Assembly: GCA_946902875.1 (NCBI GenBank)
Contig: OX336342.1
Span: 13,695,523 to 13,759,522, forward strand
Direction of reading: 5' to 3'
Length of the DNA stretch: 64,000 nt
From: Nematopogon swammerdamellus
Taxonomy: Eukaryota > Arthropoda > Insecta > Lepidoptera > Adelidae
The notes beneath the pieces are model-generated. The model was given only the letters and a program-made list of their open reading frames with translations. It did no database searches and was not told the origin of the DNA. Every line of letters begins with the position of its first letter. Within the stretch, counting starts at the first letter, position 1. Positions 1 through 9,866 of the stretch are shown here, piece after piece. Both the position numbers and the translations under genes were made by a program.

Positions 1-1540
1 CGCAAGTTGAACGACCATCTCCTCGCAGAGCAGGCTGAAAATGCGCGGGAATTTGATAAGCTTCTGGCGTCCACTGTGCCGCTCAAGAAGATGCTCTCCG
101 AGAAGGAGCAGTACATCGAGGAGCTTCAATCTGACAGGCTGAAACTCATGGACACCATCGGTGAATATGAAAGTGATAGGAAGGAGTTCGAGAGAGTGTT
201 AGACGAAAATAATGCGATGCAGAGGGAGTTACTGGAAGCACACTACAACAAGGAGATCAGTGGCACCTACTCCTACGACGGCGGCTCGTCGGAACTGCTG
301 AACGCGCGTGAGGAACTTGCTAACGAGAGGCAACAGAACATTCTACTGCGAAGAGAGATCGCCGACAGGAATGTGACCATCCGTGTGATGTCACTGAGGC
401 TTACTCACCAGGAGGCAGCACCGCACACGAGATGCAGAAACTCGCTCCCCGCACAGCCCCCCGCATCCCCCACACAACTCATTACCTCGGACACGCCCCC
501 TTTCCGCACGGAGTCCGGCGATGACACAACACCTTCCCGAAGGAAGACTTCCGCCACTCCCAAAACTCAGAAAACACCGACCAGAGAGACTCCGGCTCCA
601 GCTCCTAAACTAGCATCTACTTCAGCTACTATTTCTATGGCACCCAAGAAGAAAAATAAAAAGAAGGTAAACAAGAAACCTGGCGCTAGAAGTAAGCAAG
701 CCGAAGAGCCAGTCACAACCAGCTCGGCCAAAGCAGAAAAGAGATAAACCTGAAGACAACGGTCAGCTCGGACAGTCTTCAACTGTTATCGAGCAATCAC
801 CAGTCAGACCTGCAATAAAAACACAAAAAAATAAAGTAACTGTTACCGTCCACGAACGCCAGCCCTGCACTCGTGCCACTGCCACTACTCCCACAGCTTC
901 CGCACAGAAGAAGAACATTCTCATTGTGAGCGATGAGCACGGCATTGGTATGGCGCAGCACTACAAGGAGGTATGCGGCCCATCAGTGAATGTCACCGCT
1001 TTATGTAAACCGGCCGCGCCGATCAGCGAGATAATTAAAGACTTTCCGCGCAAAGTTTCCGACATGAACGAAGGCGACATTGTCATCCTGATGGCGGCTA
1101 ATGTGGCGAGCAACATGGACCCTAAAATGTATGTAAAGTGTGTCAGGTATGCATCAGAGGTGGGTGCACACAAGAAAGTAAATTTATTTGTAAGCTCATT
1201 GCTGTATATACCTCACTCTGAACGCACCTCACACACTCTAAATGTGACTACCATGAACGATACCGCTTACAGGATAAACCAATTGTTATTTAATCTCACA
1301 GAGTCTGTTCCCAACACAGTATATTTAGATTTAAACTATTTTCCAAGGCAGTGCTACTCAAAAAGAGGACTAATGAACAGCTCAGCCTTGAAAATGCTAG
1401 TCACAAACATTTATAAATGTAACTACTGTACTAGCAAATCAAATTTAACATTCATTCCCTTAGTAGAAAGTAATGGGATAAATGATAGTGCTGGGTCTTT
1501 TTTATGCCGAGACCCAGTAATAACTGTGCTGTGCAATTAA
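1..1540 (+). pseudogene. Retrotransposon ORF1: coiled coil plus esterase-like domain, one frameshift
   Basis: This would encode the element's ORF1 (nucleic-acid-binding/chaperone) protein. The first frame is open from base 1 to the TAA at 745-747. Its first ~130 codons are heptad-rich and charged (coiled coil); then comes a Pro/Thr/Ser-rich linker and a basic stretch (KKKNKKKVNKK). The rest lies one frame over. That frame is open from before 749 and contains NILIVSDEHG near 908-937, resembling block I of SGNH esterases, and a later DIVILMAANVASN block; it ends at 1538-1540. The two halves fit one ORF1 broken by a single indel somewhere in about 620-745. A start at 926 would cut into the esterase fold, so I do not treat the second half as a separate gene. 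Any N-terminal zinc finger would be outside the window. The esterase assignment is by motif resemblance; activity is unproven. Confidence 0.75.
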
Positions 1541-4482
1541 TAAATGATTCTTCCGTTTCTAAGCTATCACTGAGTATTAAATGTGCACGAAATAACACTA
1601 GAACAAAGAAAAATCTGAATAATAAACTAAATATTAGCCATCAGAATGTCCAAGGTTTACGAGGTAAAGGTCAATTACTAGAATTATTCTTAAAAGACAA
1701 TTGCATTGATATATTTTGTATTTCAGAATCTTGGTCCGACTCACATGAGGTACTTACTCAGCATGTACAAAATTATTCAGTAATAAGTAGTTATCACAGG
1801 AAGAATTTCATTAGAGGTGGAACAATGATTTATGTGAGAAACGGTTTGAGAGCTAAAAATAGGTCAGATATTGTTAAAATGTCAGTCGAAAAAGAGTTTG
1901 AAGTTAGCTGTGTTGAAATTGAAACTTCTATTATCCTTTCAGTATATAGGTCTCCCTCAATGAGTTTACAGTCTTTCTCAGATGGACTGGAGGAATGTTT
2001 AAATAAATTAAATCAAAATAATAACAAATCAATTATAGTGTGTGGTGACTTTAACGTTCGATTTCCTATAAATACTGGAGAGAAACATGAACTGTCAGAC
2101 TTAATGGATAGTTTTTTACTCAAGCAATCTATATATGAATTTACCAGAGTGACCGATTCATGTGCAACCTGTATAGATAATATTTTTACTGATGCTGACG
2201 TGTTACAATCAAAGGTATGCCACGGAGTTCATTCCGATCACTTTGCACAAATAATATCAGTTAAATGTGAAACTAATAATTATTGTAATAATAAAGCAGC
2301 GTATAAACTGAGTAGAAAAACAAGCAATGACTCCATTAATGCATTAAATAGAGACCTATTAATTGAATTTGGAAATGTGGAGAATGAAATAAATTTTAAA
2401 TTTTTTTTCAATACTTTTGTCAGATATTTAGAAATGCACATGCCTATGAAATCTAAACGTATATGTAATAGAAACAAGTTTGCACAGTGGGCCACACCCA
2501 GTATTGTAAGATCCAAAGAAAAATTATTTATATTGTATGATTTATTAAAAAAATATAGTAATCCAAACCTTAGAGCGTACGTGTCCTCATATAGTAAAAT
2601 TTTCAAACTAGTTACAATTAAAGCAAAACAATTATATTTAAAAGAAAAAATATTAATATCTGACAATAAAATAAAAATGGCCTGGAACATTATCAAAGAA
2701 GAAACTGGCAAGTCTCCCAAATCTACCGATACAAAAATAGAATTAAAGATTGGAGACGAATTAGTTAGTGAGAACTCTAGTGTTGCTAACTATTTTAACA
2801 AATATTTCTCGACTATTGCTCAAGAAACCACAAAAAATGTCAAGTCAAGTGCTGATGCAGCGTTAGTATATTTGAAAAAATATACGCCCCGCAATACTGA
2901 ATCAGCAAAATTTAAGCCTGTTACACACGAAGAACTTAATAATATTATTAGTCACTTAAAGTCCAAAAGTTCCCAGGACCTATGGAATATTTCACCCAAG
3001 CTAATGAAGTCATTAACTTGTAGTATTATAGATCCATTAGTTACTGTAATTAATCAATGTTTTGCAGAGGGCACATTCCCAGATATATTAAAAATAGCGA
3101 GGGTGGTACCATTGTTTAAAAAGGGTTGTCATAGTACTATTGGAAATTATCGGCCTGTCTCTTTGCTTCCTGTATTCAGTAAAGTGTTTGAAAAAGCCAT
3201 AGAAAAAAGGCTGATTGAATTTTTTAATGAAAATAACACCTTGAATTATAAACAGTATGGATTCCGCAAGGGCAGATCAACTGGTGACGCTATTGCATCA
3301 ATGATAAAAACAGTCATACAATCGCTAGATAATTCACATCACACGTATGGCATATTCTGTGATCTGTCAAAGGCGTTTGATTGTGTTAATCATGAAATAA
3401 TTATAAATAAACTTGATCACTATGGCGTGCGAGATATAGAGCTAAGTATTTGTAAATCCTACTTAAGCAACAGACAGCAAATATGTGACGTTAGTGGTGA
3501 AAAATCTAGTTGTGAAACCATTTCTATGGGTGTTCCTCAAGGCTCCATTCTTGGACCTTTGCTCTTTTTGATCTACGTCAACGACATCTCCAGTTGTATT
3601 ACAGATGATATAGAACTAATCATGTTTGCTGATGACATCTCAGTAGTCTTAAAAAATAAAAGCATTAATGATTTGCGCGATTCGTTTAAAGCAGTAATAC
3701 AATCTCTAAAAACTTGGTTTGAATCAAACAATCTACTACTAAATGTAAATAAAACTAACATAATGCATTTTGCTTTAGGAACTCAAAGACGCATGGCGAA
3801 CCAAGAAATTGTTAAAACTGCAGAAGAACTAACGCTAAATATTGCTAAAGAAATTACCTTTTTGGGAGTACTATTTGATGAAACTCTCAGCTGGAAGCCC
3901 CATATAGACTCACTTACTGGTAAATTAAGTTCAGCATGTTATGCCATCAAAAAAATCAAAGAATTGTGTGGTGTACAAGCTGCAAAAACTGTTTACTTTG
4001 CCTACTTTGATAGTCTCATGTCATATGGATTATTGTTTTGGGGAACTGCAGCTGAAGTAAACAGAGTATCTGTTCTGCAAAAAAGAGCATTGCGTTGTAT
4101 ACTGAATATGAAAACGAGGGACTCTTGTAGAAATGAATTTAGTAAAATAGGAATTATGACACTACCAAGTGCTTATGTGTATCAAAACATCTGCTATGCT
4201 AGAAAATACATACAAAATGCTACTCTCCAGTCTGATATACATCACCATGAAACTAGACACAAAAATGATATAATAATTGTAAAACACAGGTCGTCTAAAA
4301 TGTCCAAGAGTTTTGTTTGTAATAGCATTCGATTTTATAATAAAATACCATTAGAAATAAAAAATCTTAATGATGTATGTTTTAAGAAACGCATTAAAGC
4401 CATTCTTATAAAGAAAGCTTATTATAATGTAAAAGAAGCTCTAACTGACAAAATATTGTACTCTGAGGCTGACCGTGTATAG
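1504..4482 (+). CDS. Retrotransposon ORF2: endonuclease and reverse transcriptase
   Basis: A 992-residue uninterrupted frame, the usual length for CR1/Jockey-type ORF2. It nicks the target DNA and copies the element RNA in place. The N-terminal endonuclease shows SHQN (N48), CISESW (E75), GDFN (D182/N184), CIDN near 223 and SDH (244-246). The reverse transcriptase follows: NYRPVSLLP near 549, CDLSKAFD with the first catalytic Asp near 620, GVPQGSILGP near 676, and FADD with the catalytic pair near 710-711. A thumb and a C-terminal region containing VLQKRALR follow. ATG 1504 is the first ATG after an in-frame TAG at 1486. It overlaps the ORF1 end by 37 bases in another frame, which suggests coupled or reinitiated translation. 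No stop or missing catalytic residue was seen, so the frame may still be functional although ORF1 is broken. Confidence 0.93.
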   Translation: MPRPSNNCAVQLINDSSVSKLSLSIKCARNNTRTKKNLNNKLNISHQNVQGLRGKGQLLELFLKDNCIDIFCISESWSDSHEVLTQHVQNYSVISSYHRKNFIRGGTMIYVRNGLRAKNRSDIVKMSVEKEFEVSCVEIETSIILSVYRSPSMSLQSFSDGLEECLNKLNQNNNKSIIVCGDFNVRFPINTGEKHELSDLMDSFLLKQSIYEFTRVTDSCATCIDNIFTDADVLQSKVCHGVHSDHFAQIISVKCETNNYCNNKAAYKLSRKTSNDSINALNRDLLIEFGNVENEINFKFFFNTFVRYLEMHMPMKSKRICNRNKFAQWATPSIVRSKEKLFILYDLLKKYSNPNLRAYVSSYSKIFKLVTIKAKQLYLKEKILISDNKIKMAWNIIKEETGKSPKSTDTKIELKIGDELVSENSSVANYFNKYFSTIAQETTKNVKSSADAALVYLKKYTPRNTESAKFKPVTHEELNNIISHLKSKSSQDLWNISPKLMKSLTCSIIDPLVTVINQCFAEGTFPDILKIARVVPLFKKGCHSTIGNYRPVSLLPVFSKVFEKAIEKRLIEFFNENNTLNYKQYGFRKGRSTGDAIASMIKTVIQSLDNSHHTYGIFCDLSKAFDCVNHEIIINKLDHYGVRDIELSICKSYLSNRQQICDVSGEKSSCETISMGVPQGSILGPLLFLIYVNDISSCITDDIELIMFADDISVVLKNKSINDLRDSFKAVIQSLKTWFESNNLLLNVNKTNIMHFALGTQRRMANQEIVKTAEELTLNIAKEITFLGVLFDETLSWKPHIDSLTGKLSSACYAIKKIKELCGVQAAKTVYFAYFDSLMSYGLLFWGTAAEVNRVSVLQKRALRCILNMKTRDSCRNEFSKIGIMTLPSAYVYQNICYARKYIQNATLQSDIHHHETRHKNDIIIVKHRSSKMSKSFVCNSIRFYNKIPLEIKNLNDVCFKKRIKAILIKKAYYNVKEALTDKILYSEADRV

Positions 4483-5613
4483 GTTAACATAGTGTACTCA
4501 GTGGTAGTGCGAGTGGTATAAGTAATAACAGGATAAACAGAACCTGTACATATTATGTGTATACAGGTTTATAGAACTTCATATTGCTTTGTGATCGGGG
4601 CACTGTAGCAGTTTGTGACAGAAGCAGTGGTATTATGTAAAACAAAATGCAAACATATCGTAGAAGTTTCATGTTGCCACTAGAGTAATGCATCGCTTTA
4701 AGGTCTTTGCTTACGGTGACGCTTGGTCCGGGTCGCCTCTCTCCCTAAAATATGGTTGAGGGAAGCGATGGCTGGCCCTAGCGTGATGCTCGTGAACGGG
4801 TGCTGTTCGTGGAGACTGGCCTGCTCCAATTGGTAACATTGTATATTTTATATGTTAGGCGTATATTTTTAAAAGGAACTATAGTATCTGTCATGAACTG
4901 TTACATTTGTCGCAGATTTATATTTTTCATCATATTACTTTTTGGTCTTTGAGATTTGTACTACCTCGTATTATCACTGGTATAAACTGAAAATGCTACA
5001 AACATGTTCGCTTGAGATTCTCACTGCATACAAATTTTGAATTTTGACAGGGTACAACCTGTACCTTAATTTATACTGCTGACGCATGCTAAATATTAAT
5101 TTGACTAATTGATACATTAAGTGTCAAGTTTATTTAGCACGCATACTGAAATATTACTTTGACTAATTGATACATTAAGTATCAAATTTATTTATTTTAT
5201 TTGACATTGTACTACAATGTGGTATGAATATTTATAACTGACATGACTTGATACGATATGTATCAACAATTTCTGACAAAGGCTCTATACACCTGATTTT
5301 ATCTATACTTTTACTTTAACTTTTGATTTTATGTGGTCAGAATTATCAAGCTTAAATTATAGTTATTATAGTTAAATTATAATTAAATTATAGTTATTCT
5401 AGCTCTCAAACTATATCTTAACACTGTAAGCGGTGTCTATTATGTAGCTAGTCACAATGTATTGTAATTGAAGACGTTAAAAAAAGAACCCTGCGAAGTT
5501 TCTTGCCGGCTCTTTGTGGGTGTAATCGAACCGGATTGTATAAACTAACAGGACAAATTCAAGCGTAGTGTACTACCATACGAATGATGAATAAAGAATA
5601 AAGAATAAAGAAT
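4483..5613 (+). other. 3' UTR and GAATAAA tail of the CR1-like element
   Basis: Non-coding, AT-rich 3' region of the retrotransposon. It contains a tandem duplication of about 59 bp (5082-5197) whose copies share GACTAATTGATACATTAAGT. A conserved-looking block at 5480-5580 includes TTGCCGGCTCTT. The tail of GAATAAA units occupies 5588-5613. In this group such 3' UTR structure and tail are used for recognition by the reverse transcriptase; that role is inferred from family knowledge. Confidence 0.75.
5082..5197 (+). repeat. Two-copy 59-bp direct repeat inside the CR1-like 3' UTR
   Basis: Two adjacent copies each run from ACGCAT through GACTAATTGATACATTAAG to TTTATTTA. They differ at a few bases, among them GTGTCAAG against GTATCAAA. 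Confidence 0.8.
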
Positions 5614-6455
5614 TAACTAATATGGACTAGTAGAACAACATCGACTCGATTCAATTTCTTCAAGATTTCTTTAATTGGAATATCGAGTTTTTTTATTCTC
5701 GCTCTTGCAGTCGCCACGTCGTCTAAATATAAGAAAATGTACATTTATTACGTTATTTTTCTACCTTTGCATTACGCAATTTTTTTTAGGATTGATAATA
5801 ATTTCAGTATATTCTTCTTAAGTAGCTCCAATAGCATAATTTTAATAATTTTCTCGTTCAAGTCTCCGGACCCACAGACTTGCTCTCACATATTTTCATT
5901 CTGTTCCCTTTTGATTTGATTTCTTTATCAAACATACAAATATGTAAAACATGCGAAAACAAAATTATACAAACGATGTATGGAAGGTACGCTCACTGGA
6001 ATAAACGCTCAAAGATCGGAATTCAAAAGCGCCAGCACTCGACGGTTCAAAGCTTTAGCCACAACGTAAAAGCTTCCAGATTAGTACTTACCTTGTTCTG
6101 CGTAATTCAGCGCGCTCGCTCTTTCTTCAACTCCGTTTATTTATGTTAGATCTGAAATTTGCGCGCCATTTCGAGTGCCTTTTTATAATGTTCTTGAAAA
6201 ATTATTACGTCATTCTAAAAGGAGAGTTTATCAATAGTTCAAAAGATCTATTAGTATTGTGGTCTGTCTGAAACGATTTTACTGGGAATTGCGCTTAATA
6301 AAAGTGTGTCATGTAAAGAATGTGCTATCGGGGTTGTGTGGGTCGCTTCGGCGCGTGGACGGGACGTGAACTGCGTGCCAGCGCGGAGGGAATCTTAAGC
6401 ACAGCTACGCACCGAGCTAAATGTTCTAGCTATGTCGACAGAGGGTTCGATTATG
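5614..6455. other. Unique non-coding stretch
   Basis: No recognisable gene or repeat. An 89-codon open frame at 5880-6149 has no recognisable domain or composition and is not supported. A base-balanced, GC-richer patch lies at about 6310-6400. Confidence 0.5.
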
Positions 6456-6620
6456 TATACAGGATGTTTCAGGATAAGCTTGAGCAACTTCAGGAATAGA
6501 AAGTACCTACTCATTATTAGAAGAAAAAAATCCTTATCACTCAAATCGAAATTCCGTATATTTTTTTCTTCATACAAAAATTTAAAATTGTTATAAAAAC
6601 TCGATGGACAGTGAGTATAG
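6456..6620 (+). mobile_element. Truncated copy of the ACAGGGTGT-ended TIR element
   Basis: About 165 bp match the left part of the element at 38506-39474. Shared are a terminal word similar to TATACAGGGTGTATCAGG, then AACTTCAGGAATAGAAAGTA, TTATCACTCAAATCGAAATT and ACTCGATGGACAGTGAG. Similarity stops there and no right terminal repeat was found, so this is a one-ended remnant. Confidence 0.7.
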
Positions 6621-6659
6621 TACATAGGTAGGTATATGACTTCACGCCTGTTCTCCAAT

Positions 6660-7130
6660 GGACTGTGTTGTGCTGTGGTGTGCTGAATTGTGCTGTTCTG
6701 TGCTGTGCTATTCTGTGCTGCGAAGAATAGATTAATTTAAGTTGGATTGAGTAAGTTTGACCTACTTAAAGTATGGTTTCATCAATAGCAACCCAACAGA
6801 AACTCAACAACCACCCAATTCAAACAATTCTAACCCAACCGAGCCCAACCTGTGCTGTGTTGTGGTGGACAGTGCTGTTCTGTGCTGGGTTGTAAAGTAA
6901 CAGCACAGCACTACACAATTTGGGTTGCCGCTTACCTCACCTAACCTAACCCAACCCAGCACAACTTTACCCAACCATCCGCAACTTTAATCAAAGTGGG
7001 CTGTATTGTGTATTGTGAAGCACAGCACAGCACAGGACCTCACATCACAGCACAGTTTAGGCTGTCGCTTACCTAACCTAACCCAACCCAGCCCAACTTA
7101 ACTGTCTCTCTTTCTCTCTCTCTCTCTCCA
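6660..7130. repeat. Cryptically simple CTGTG / CCCAACC-rich sequence and a CT microsatellite
   Basis: Imperfect runs of CTGTG-type words at 6660-6720 and of ACCCAACCCAGC-type words at 6780-7095. Two closely similar blocks containing ACCTAACCTAACCCAACCCA lie near 6935 and 7070, and a (CT)n run at 7104-7129. Only two consecutive CCTAA units occur, so this is not a telomeric TTAGG array. Confidence 0.65.
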
Positions 7131-8304
7131 TCTTCGATGACTGGGTTACGAGCGAGCGAGTAATAGCGAGCCAGTACTTAATACCATCTAGGAATCGATG
7201 TACAGAGCGGTACTCAACTCGACACAATTGCATGAAAGTGATTTCGCGAACCCATCTTTTCGCCAACGTCAATGGAACTAAATCAGATCATATAATTTGG
7301 CGTACAAAAATTTCAGAGAAGCCAGCAATTTCATGAATAGCGACAATGACAATATTTGAAGTCCATTCTACTGAAGCGGTGACTGATTTTCGACTCGATA
7401 CTGGCGAGTGCAGTAACCATTAAGTATGTATAACTTATGCATAAGACCGAACTCGACCTAACGTACTAGGTAAATATGATAAACCAAGTATGTACATAAG
7501 CTACATACTTATAGCTGTTACTCGCAAGTCAACAAACACTGTAGATATCGACGATGTACATATACATATATTATGTAGTGTACCAGTGAAAGAGCGGCAA
7601 CGCCCACAGGCCAGTTTGCGGCAGTGTCGGTGTGGGGGTGTAGTGAAGGCAGTATGTTTACGTTAGGGGTCAATCTAAGAGCACCCAACATAATTTATCA
7701 CCTGTGCTCCGCCTGATTGCTACCCACTACAATGGCAAGTTTGCGTCGGGGCCCATATTCTGAGTTGGAGATATCGTACGCTTGCTGATCATACGAAGAA
7801 ACAATAAAGTTTATTAAATTTGCCAGTACAGTTTAATTTTACGTAGTTCTGGTTTAAAAACCAACCTGAAATTCATCACTCATACTATTTTCACAATAAT
7901 AATGCGTAAATATGCCTCTCAGAAATTGATTCGAACTCGTAGCAGCTTTGTACCTAGTACAATAACTTTAGGTCTGATTGGGGGAGGGGTAACACAGCTA
8001 CTTTCACAACAGCAGTCATGTTACAGTCAGTATAGCAAATTACATTTCGTCTCCTTCACCTGTCCCATAGGTTTTGGTAGGAATTTCGAATATTGGACTG
8101 GTGACTTCTTTGTTGGCTAACAAACATTTACGACAATGCAACAATTTGTCCTTATAATGCATCGCTATATAAAACCTGTTAAGTGAGAACCGAGGTGAGA
8201 ACACTGTTCACACACAGAGGATTCCGTAGCCATATATTCCTTCTTGCACGTATAGCGAGTGTGCGTAGCAATCGCGCGGTGACCGTTCAGACTTTGTAGT
8301 TTGC
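7131..8304. other. Unique non-coding stretch
   Basis: I see no gene, tRNA or recognisable repeat here. The short open frames have no recognisable domain. Confidence 0.45.
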
Positions 8305-8760
8305 TTTTTTAGGGTTCCGTATCCGTCGTACGGGACCCTATTACTAAGCCTACGTCGTCTGTCTGTCTGTCTGTTTGTCTGTCCGTCCGTCCGTCTGTCT
8401 GTCTGAGGGCTGTATCTCTTGAACCGTAATAGGTAACCCATTGAAATTTTCACAGAATACTTATGTCTTATTATGGCCGATATAACAACAAATATTAAAA
8501 ATAAGAAAAAGTAAAAAAATTCACGGGGTTCCCATAGAAGAAACCAAAAAGTGCATGCGCTCGCGCCATCTACCGAATAGAGTGTGAAGCATTTTAACTA
8601 ATCATGACATTTAACTAATATGAAGCATTTCATAACACGCCATAGATGGCGTGAGTAGCGCTAACCATGACATGGCGAAAAGGAACCCTCGCGAGGGTTC
8701 CTCGCGCACGAGGCCTCGGTGCGCGCGTTGCGCGAGTTCGACTCGGACTTGGTCGGTTTT
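8305..8760 (-). mobile_element. Dispersed ACCGGCCAAG family element with microsatellite core (copy 1)
   Basis: On the minus strand the element begins AAAACCGACCAAG and its far end is TACGGATACGGAACCCTAAAAA. Its middle contains a conserved AT-rich block and a GACA/GACG-type microsatellite (CTGT runs on the plus strand at 8358-8404). It shares the inserted block CGCCATAGATGGCGTGAG (read on the minus strand as CACGCCATCTATGGCG) with copies at 29.4-29.8 and 56.8-57.2 kb. This family has at least eight copies or fragments here, and I recognise it as a common lepidopteran repeat. It has no ORF, so it is non-autonomous. Its class is unresolved. Confidence 0.8.
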
Positions 8761-8787
8761 ATTATTTGTTATTGTTGTTTGATTGTT

Positions 8788-8890
8788 AAATCGGCTAGCT
8801 ATTACGGATCCCAAGATACAGCAGTAGGATAGACAGACATACGGCGTAGGCATAGTAATAGGCTTCCGTATGGATACGGAACCCTAAAAC
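8788..8890 (+). mobile_element. 3' fragment of the ACCGGCCAAG family, opposite orientation
   Basis: Contains AATCGGCTAGCTATTACGGA, a short GACAGACA run, GTAGGCATAGTAATAGGCTT and ends TACGGAACCCTAAAA. It lies 27 bases from copy 1 in the opposite orientation, giving a fold-back arrangement. Confidence 0.75.
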
Positions 8891-9744
8891 TGTTAACCGG
8901 AATAATATTTCAGCATACCTAACAGAAAACTCAATCGTTGCGTCAGTTCGTAACTACAGCGTCAGTTGTAATTGAACTATTCGTGCGGCTCAGAGTAGGG
9001 GCGAGGACTGCTCTGCCGAGGTTGACATTTATTACGGTTAGTGCTTGTCAATAAATTAACCGACGCACGGCTTGATTGTGCAACATTGTGTGGAACCGAC
9101 GCGACGTTCACCGACCCACGACATTTAAATGAACAAACACTTCGTCTTCACGTTCTTGACATTTTATTACATACTTTATTGCTTGGGAGACTACGATTTG
9201 TTTTCTTATTATACTTTTTGGTGATTATAATTATTACAAAATTTCTTCCTCTCTTCTTTTCTTAACTTAAGTCGTCTGCGCACTTGTCCGGCCCTAAAGA
9301 GTGTCTTACAAGTTTACATGTGGATTTCATCCCTGCAACCTGAATTATCTTCGGATGGCTATATGGAATACGATCTAGTCGATATAGGCCCAGCGGTAGT
9401 GTCGAATGATTTCACAGTTGTATAAAAGTCGCATGTGCAAGCAGTGAGTAGTAGAATACTCATAAATTCGAAGTGATACGAAACTAAAGCATCAAACTAC
9501 AATGTTACAGGGTCTCACCTCCGCCCGAACAACAATGAGGAAGAAACAAGTAGTTAGATAGCAGTTCGTTCGGTTCGGAGCACCGCACCGCAGCACCGCA
9601 TAGCACTAAGCCCAGATAAATCAATAATGCAGAAAGGGTATTGTCATACGTTGCATACACTTTACCTGCAACAACCAACCACATTTGATGGGAATGCAAT
9701 TCATTGGCATGATATACTTGACAAGTTTTTTTGTAGATTTTGTC
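8891..9744. other. Unique non-coding stretch
   Basis: No supported gene or repeat. Short open frames lack recognisable domains. Confidence 0.45.
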
Positions 9745-9866
9745 CCGACATTCGTTCGATTGCGTGGGTGCTGTGCCATGCCGACTTGACAGGTGCCTGT
9801 TTATACCCTGCTGAAGGACCCGGGACTGCACTTGAACTTTGTAGTATGACTAGAACATCAATATAA
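9745..9866 (-). pseudogene. Degenerate Jockey-like ORF2 C-terminal remnant
   Basis: On the minus strand, a frame reading SRVLQQGINRHLSSRHGTA resembles the C-terminal motif of the better-preserved remnant at 53.05-53.5 kb (GSFKRSVKRHLSRRHA). The similarity is short, so this is a tentative assignment. It would be a heavily 5'-truncated and decayed insertion. Confidence 0.35.

Larger units (their letters stand above)
1..5613 (+). mobile_element. CR1-like non-LTR retrotransposon, 5' end outside window
   Basis: A LINE-type element with two overlapping ORFs, a 3' UTR of about 1.1 kb and a short-repeat tail. Seen: ORF1 is already open at base 1, so the 5' UTR and ORF1 start lie to the left. ORF1 contains coiled-coil and esterase-like regions, ORF2 an apurinic-like endonuclease followed by reverse transcriptase. 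The 3' end holds the word TTGCCGGCTCTT and finishes in about three and a half units of GAATAAA instead of poly-A. Established: ORF1 esterase domains and microsatellite-like 3' tails are typical of the CR1/L2 group. The clade call is by recognition and was not tested by phylogeny. The intact ORF2 suggests a young copy. Target-site duplication cannot be judged because the left end is missing. Confidence 0.88.

Noticed and set aside
926..1540. Separate gene starting at ATG 926 or ATG 950
   Set aside because: The frame is open well upstream and continues the ORF1 esterase-like domain (NILIVSDEHG starts before any ATG). It is the second half of a frameshifted ORF1.
6935..7095. Telomere-like CCTAA repeats
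   Set aside because: Only two consecutive units occur twice within a CCCAACC-type simple region; not an array.
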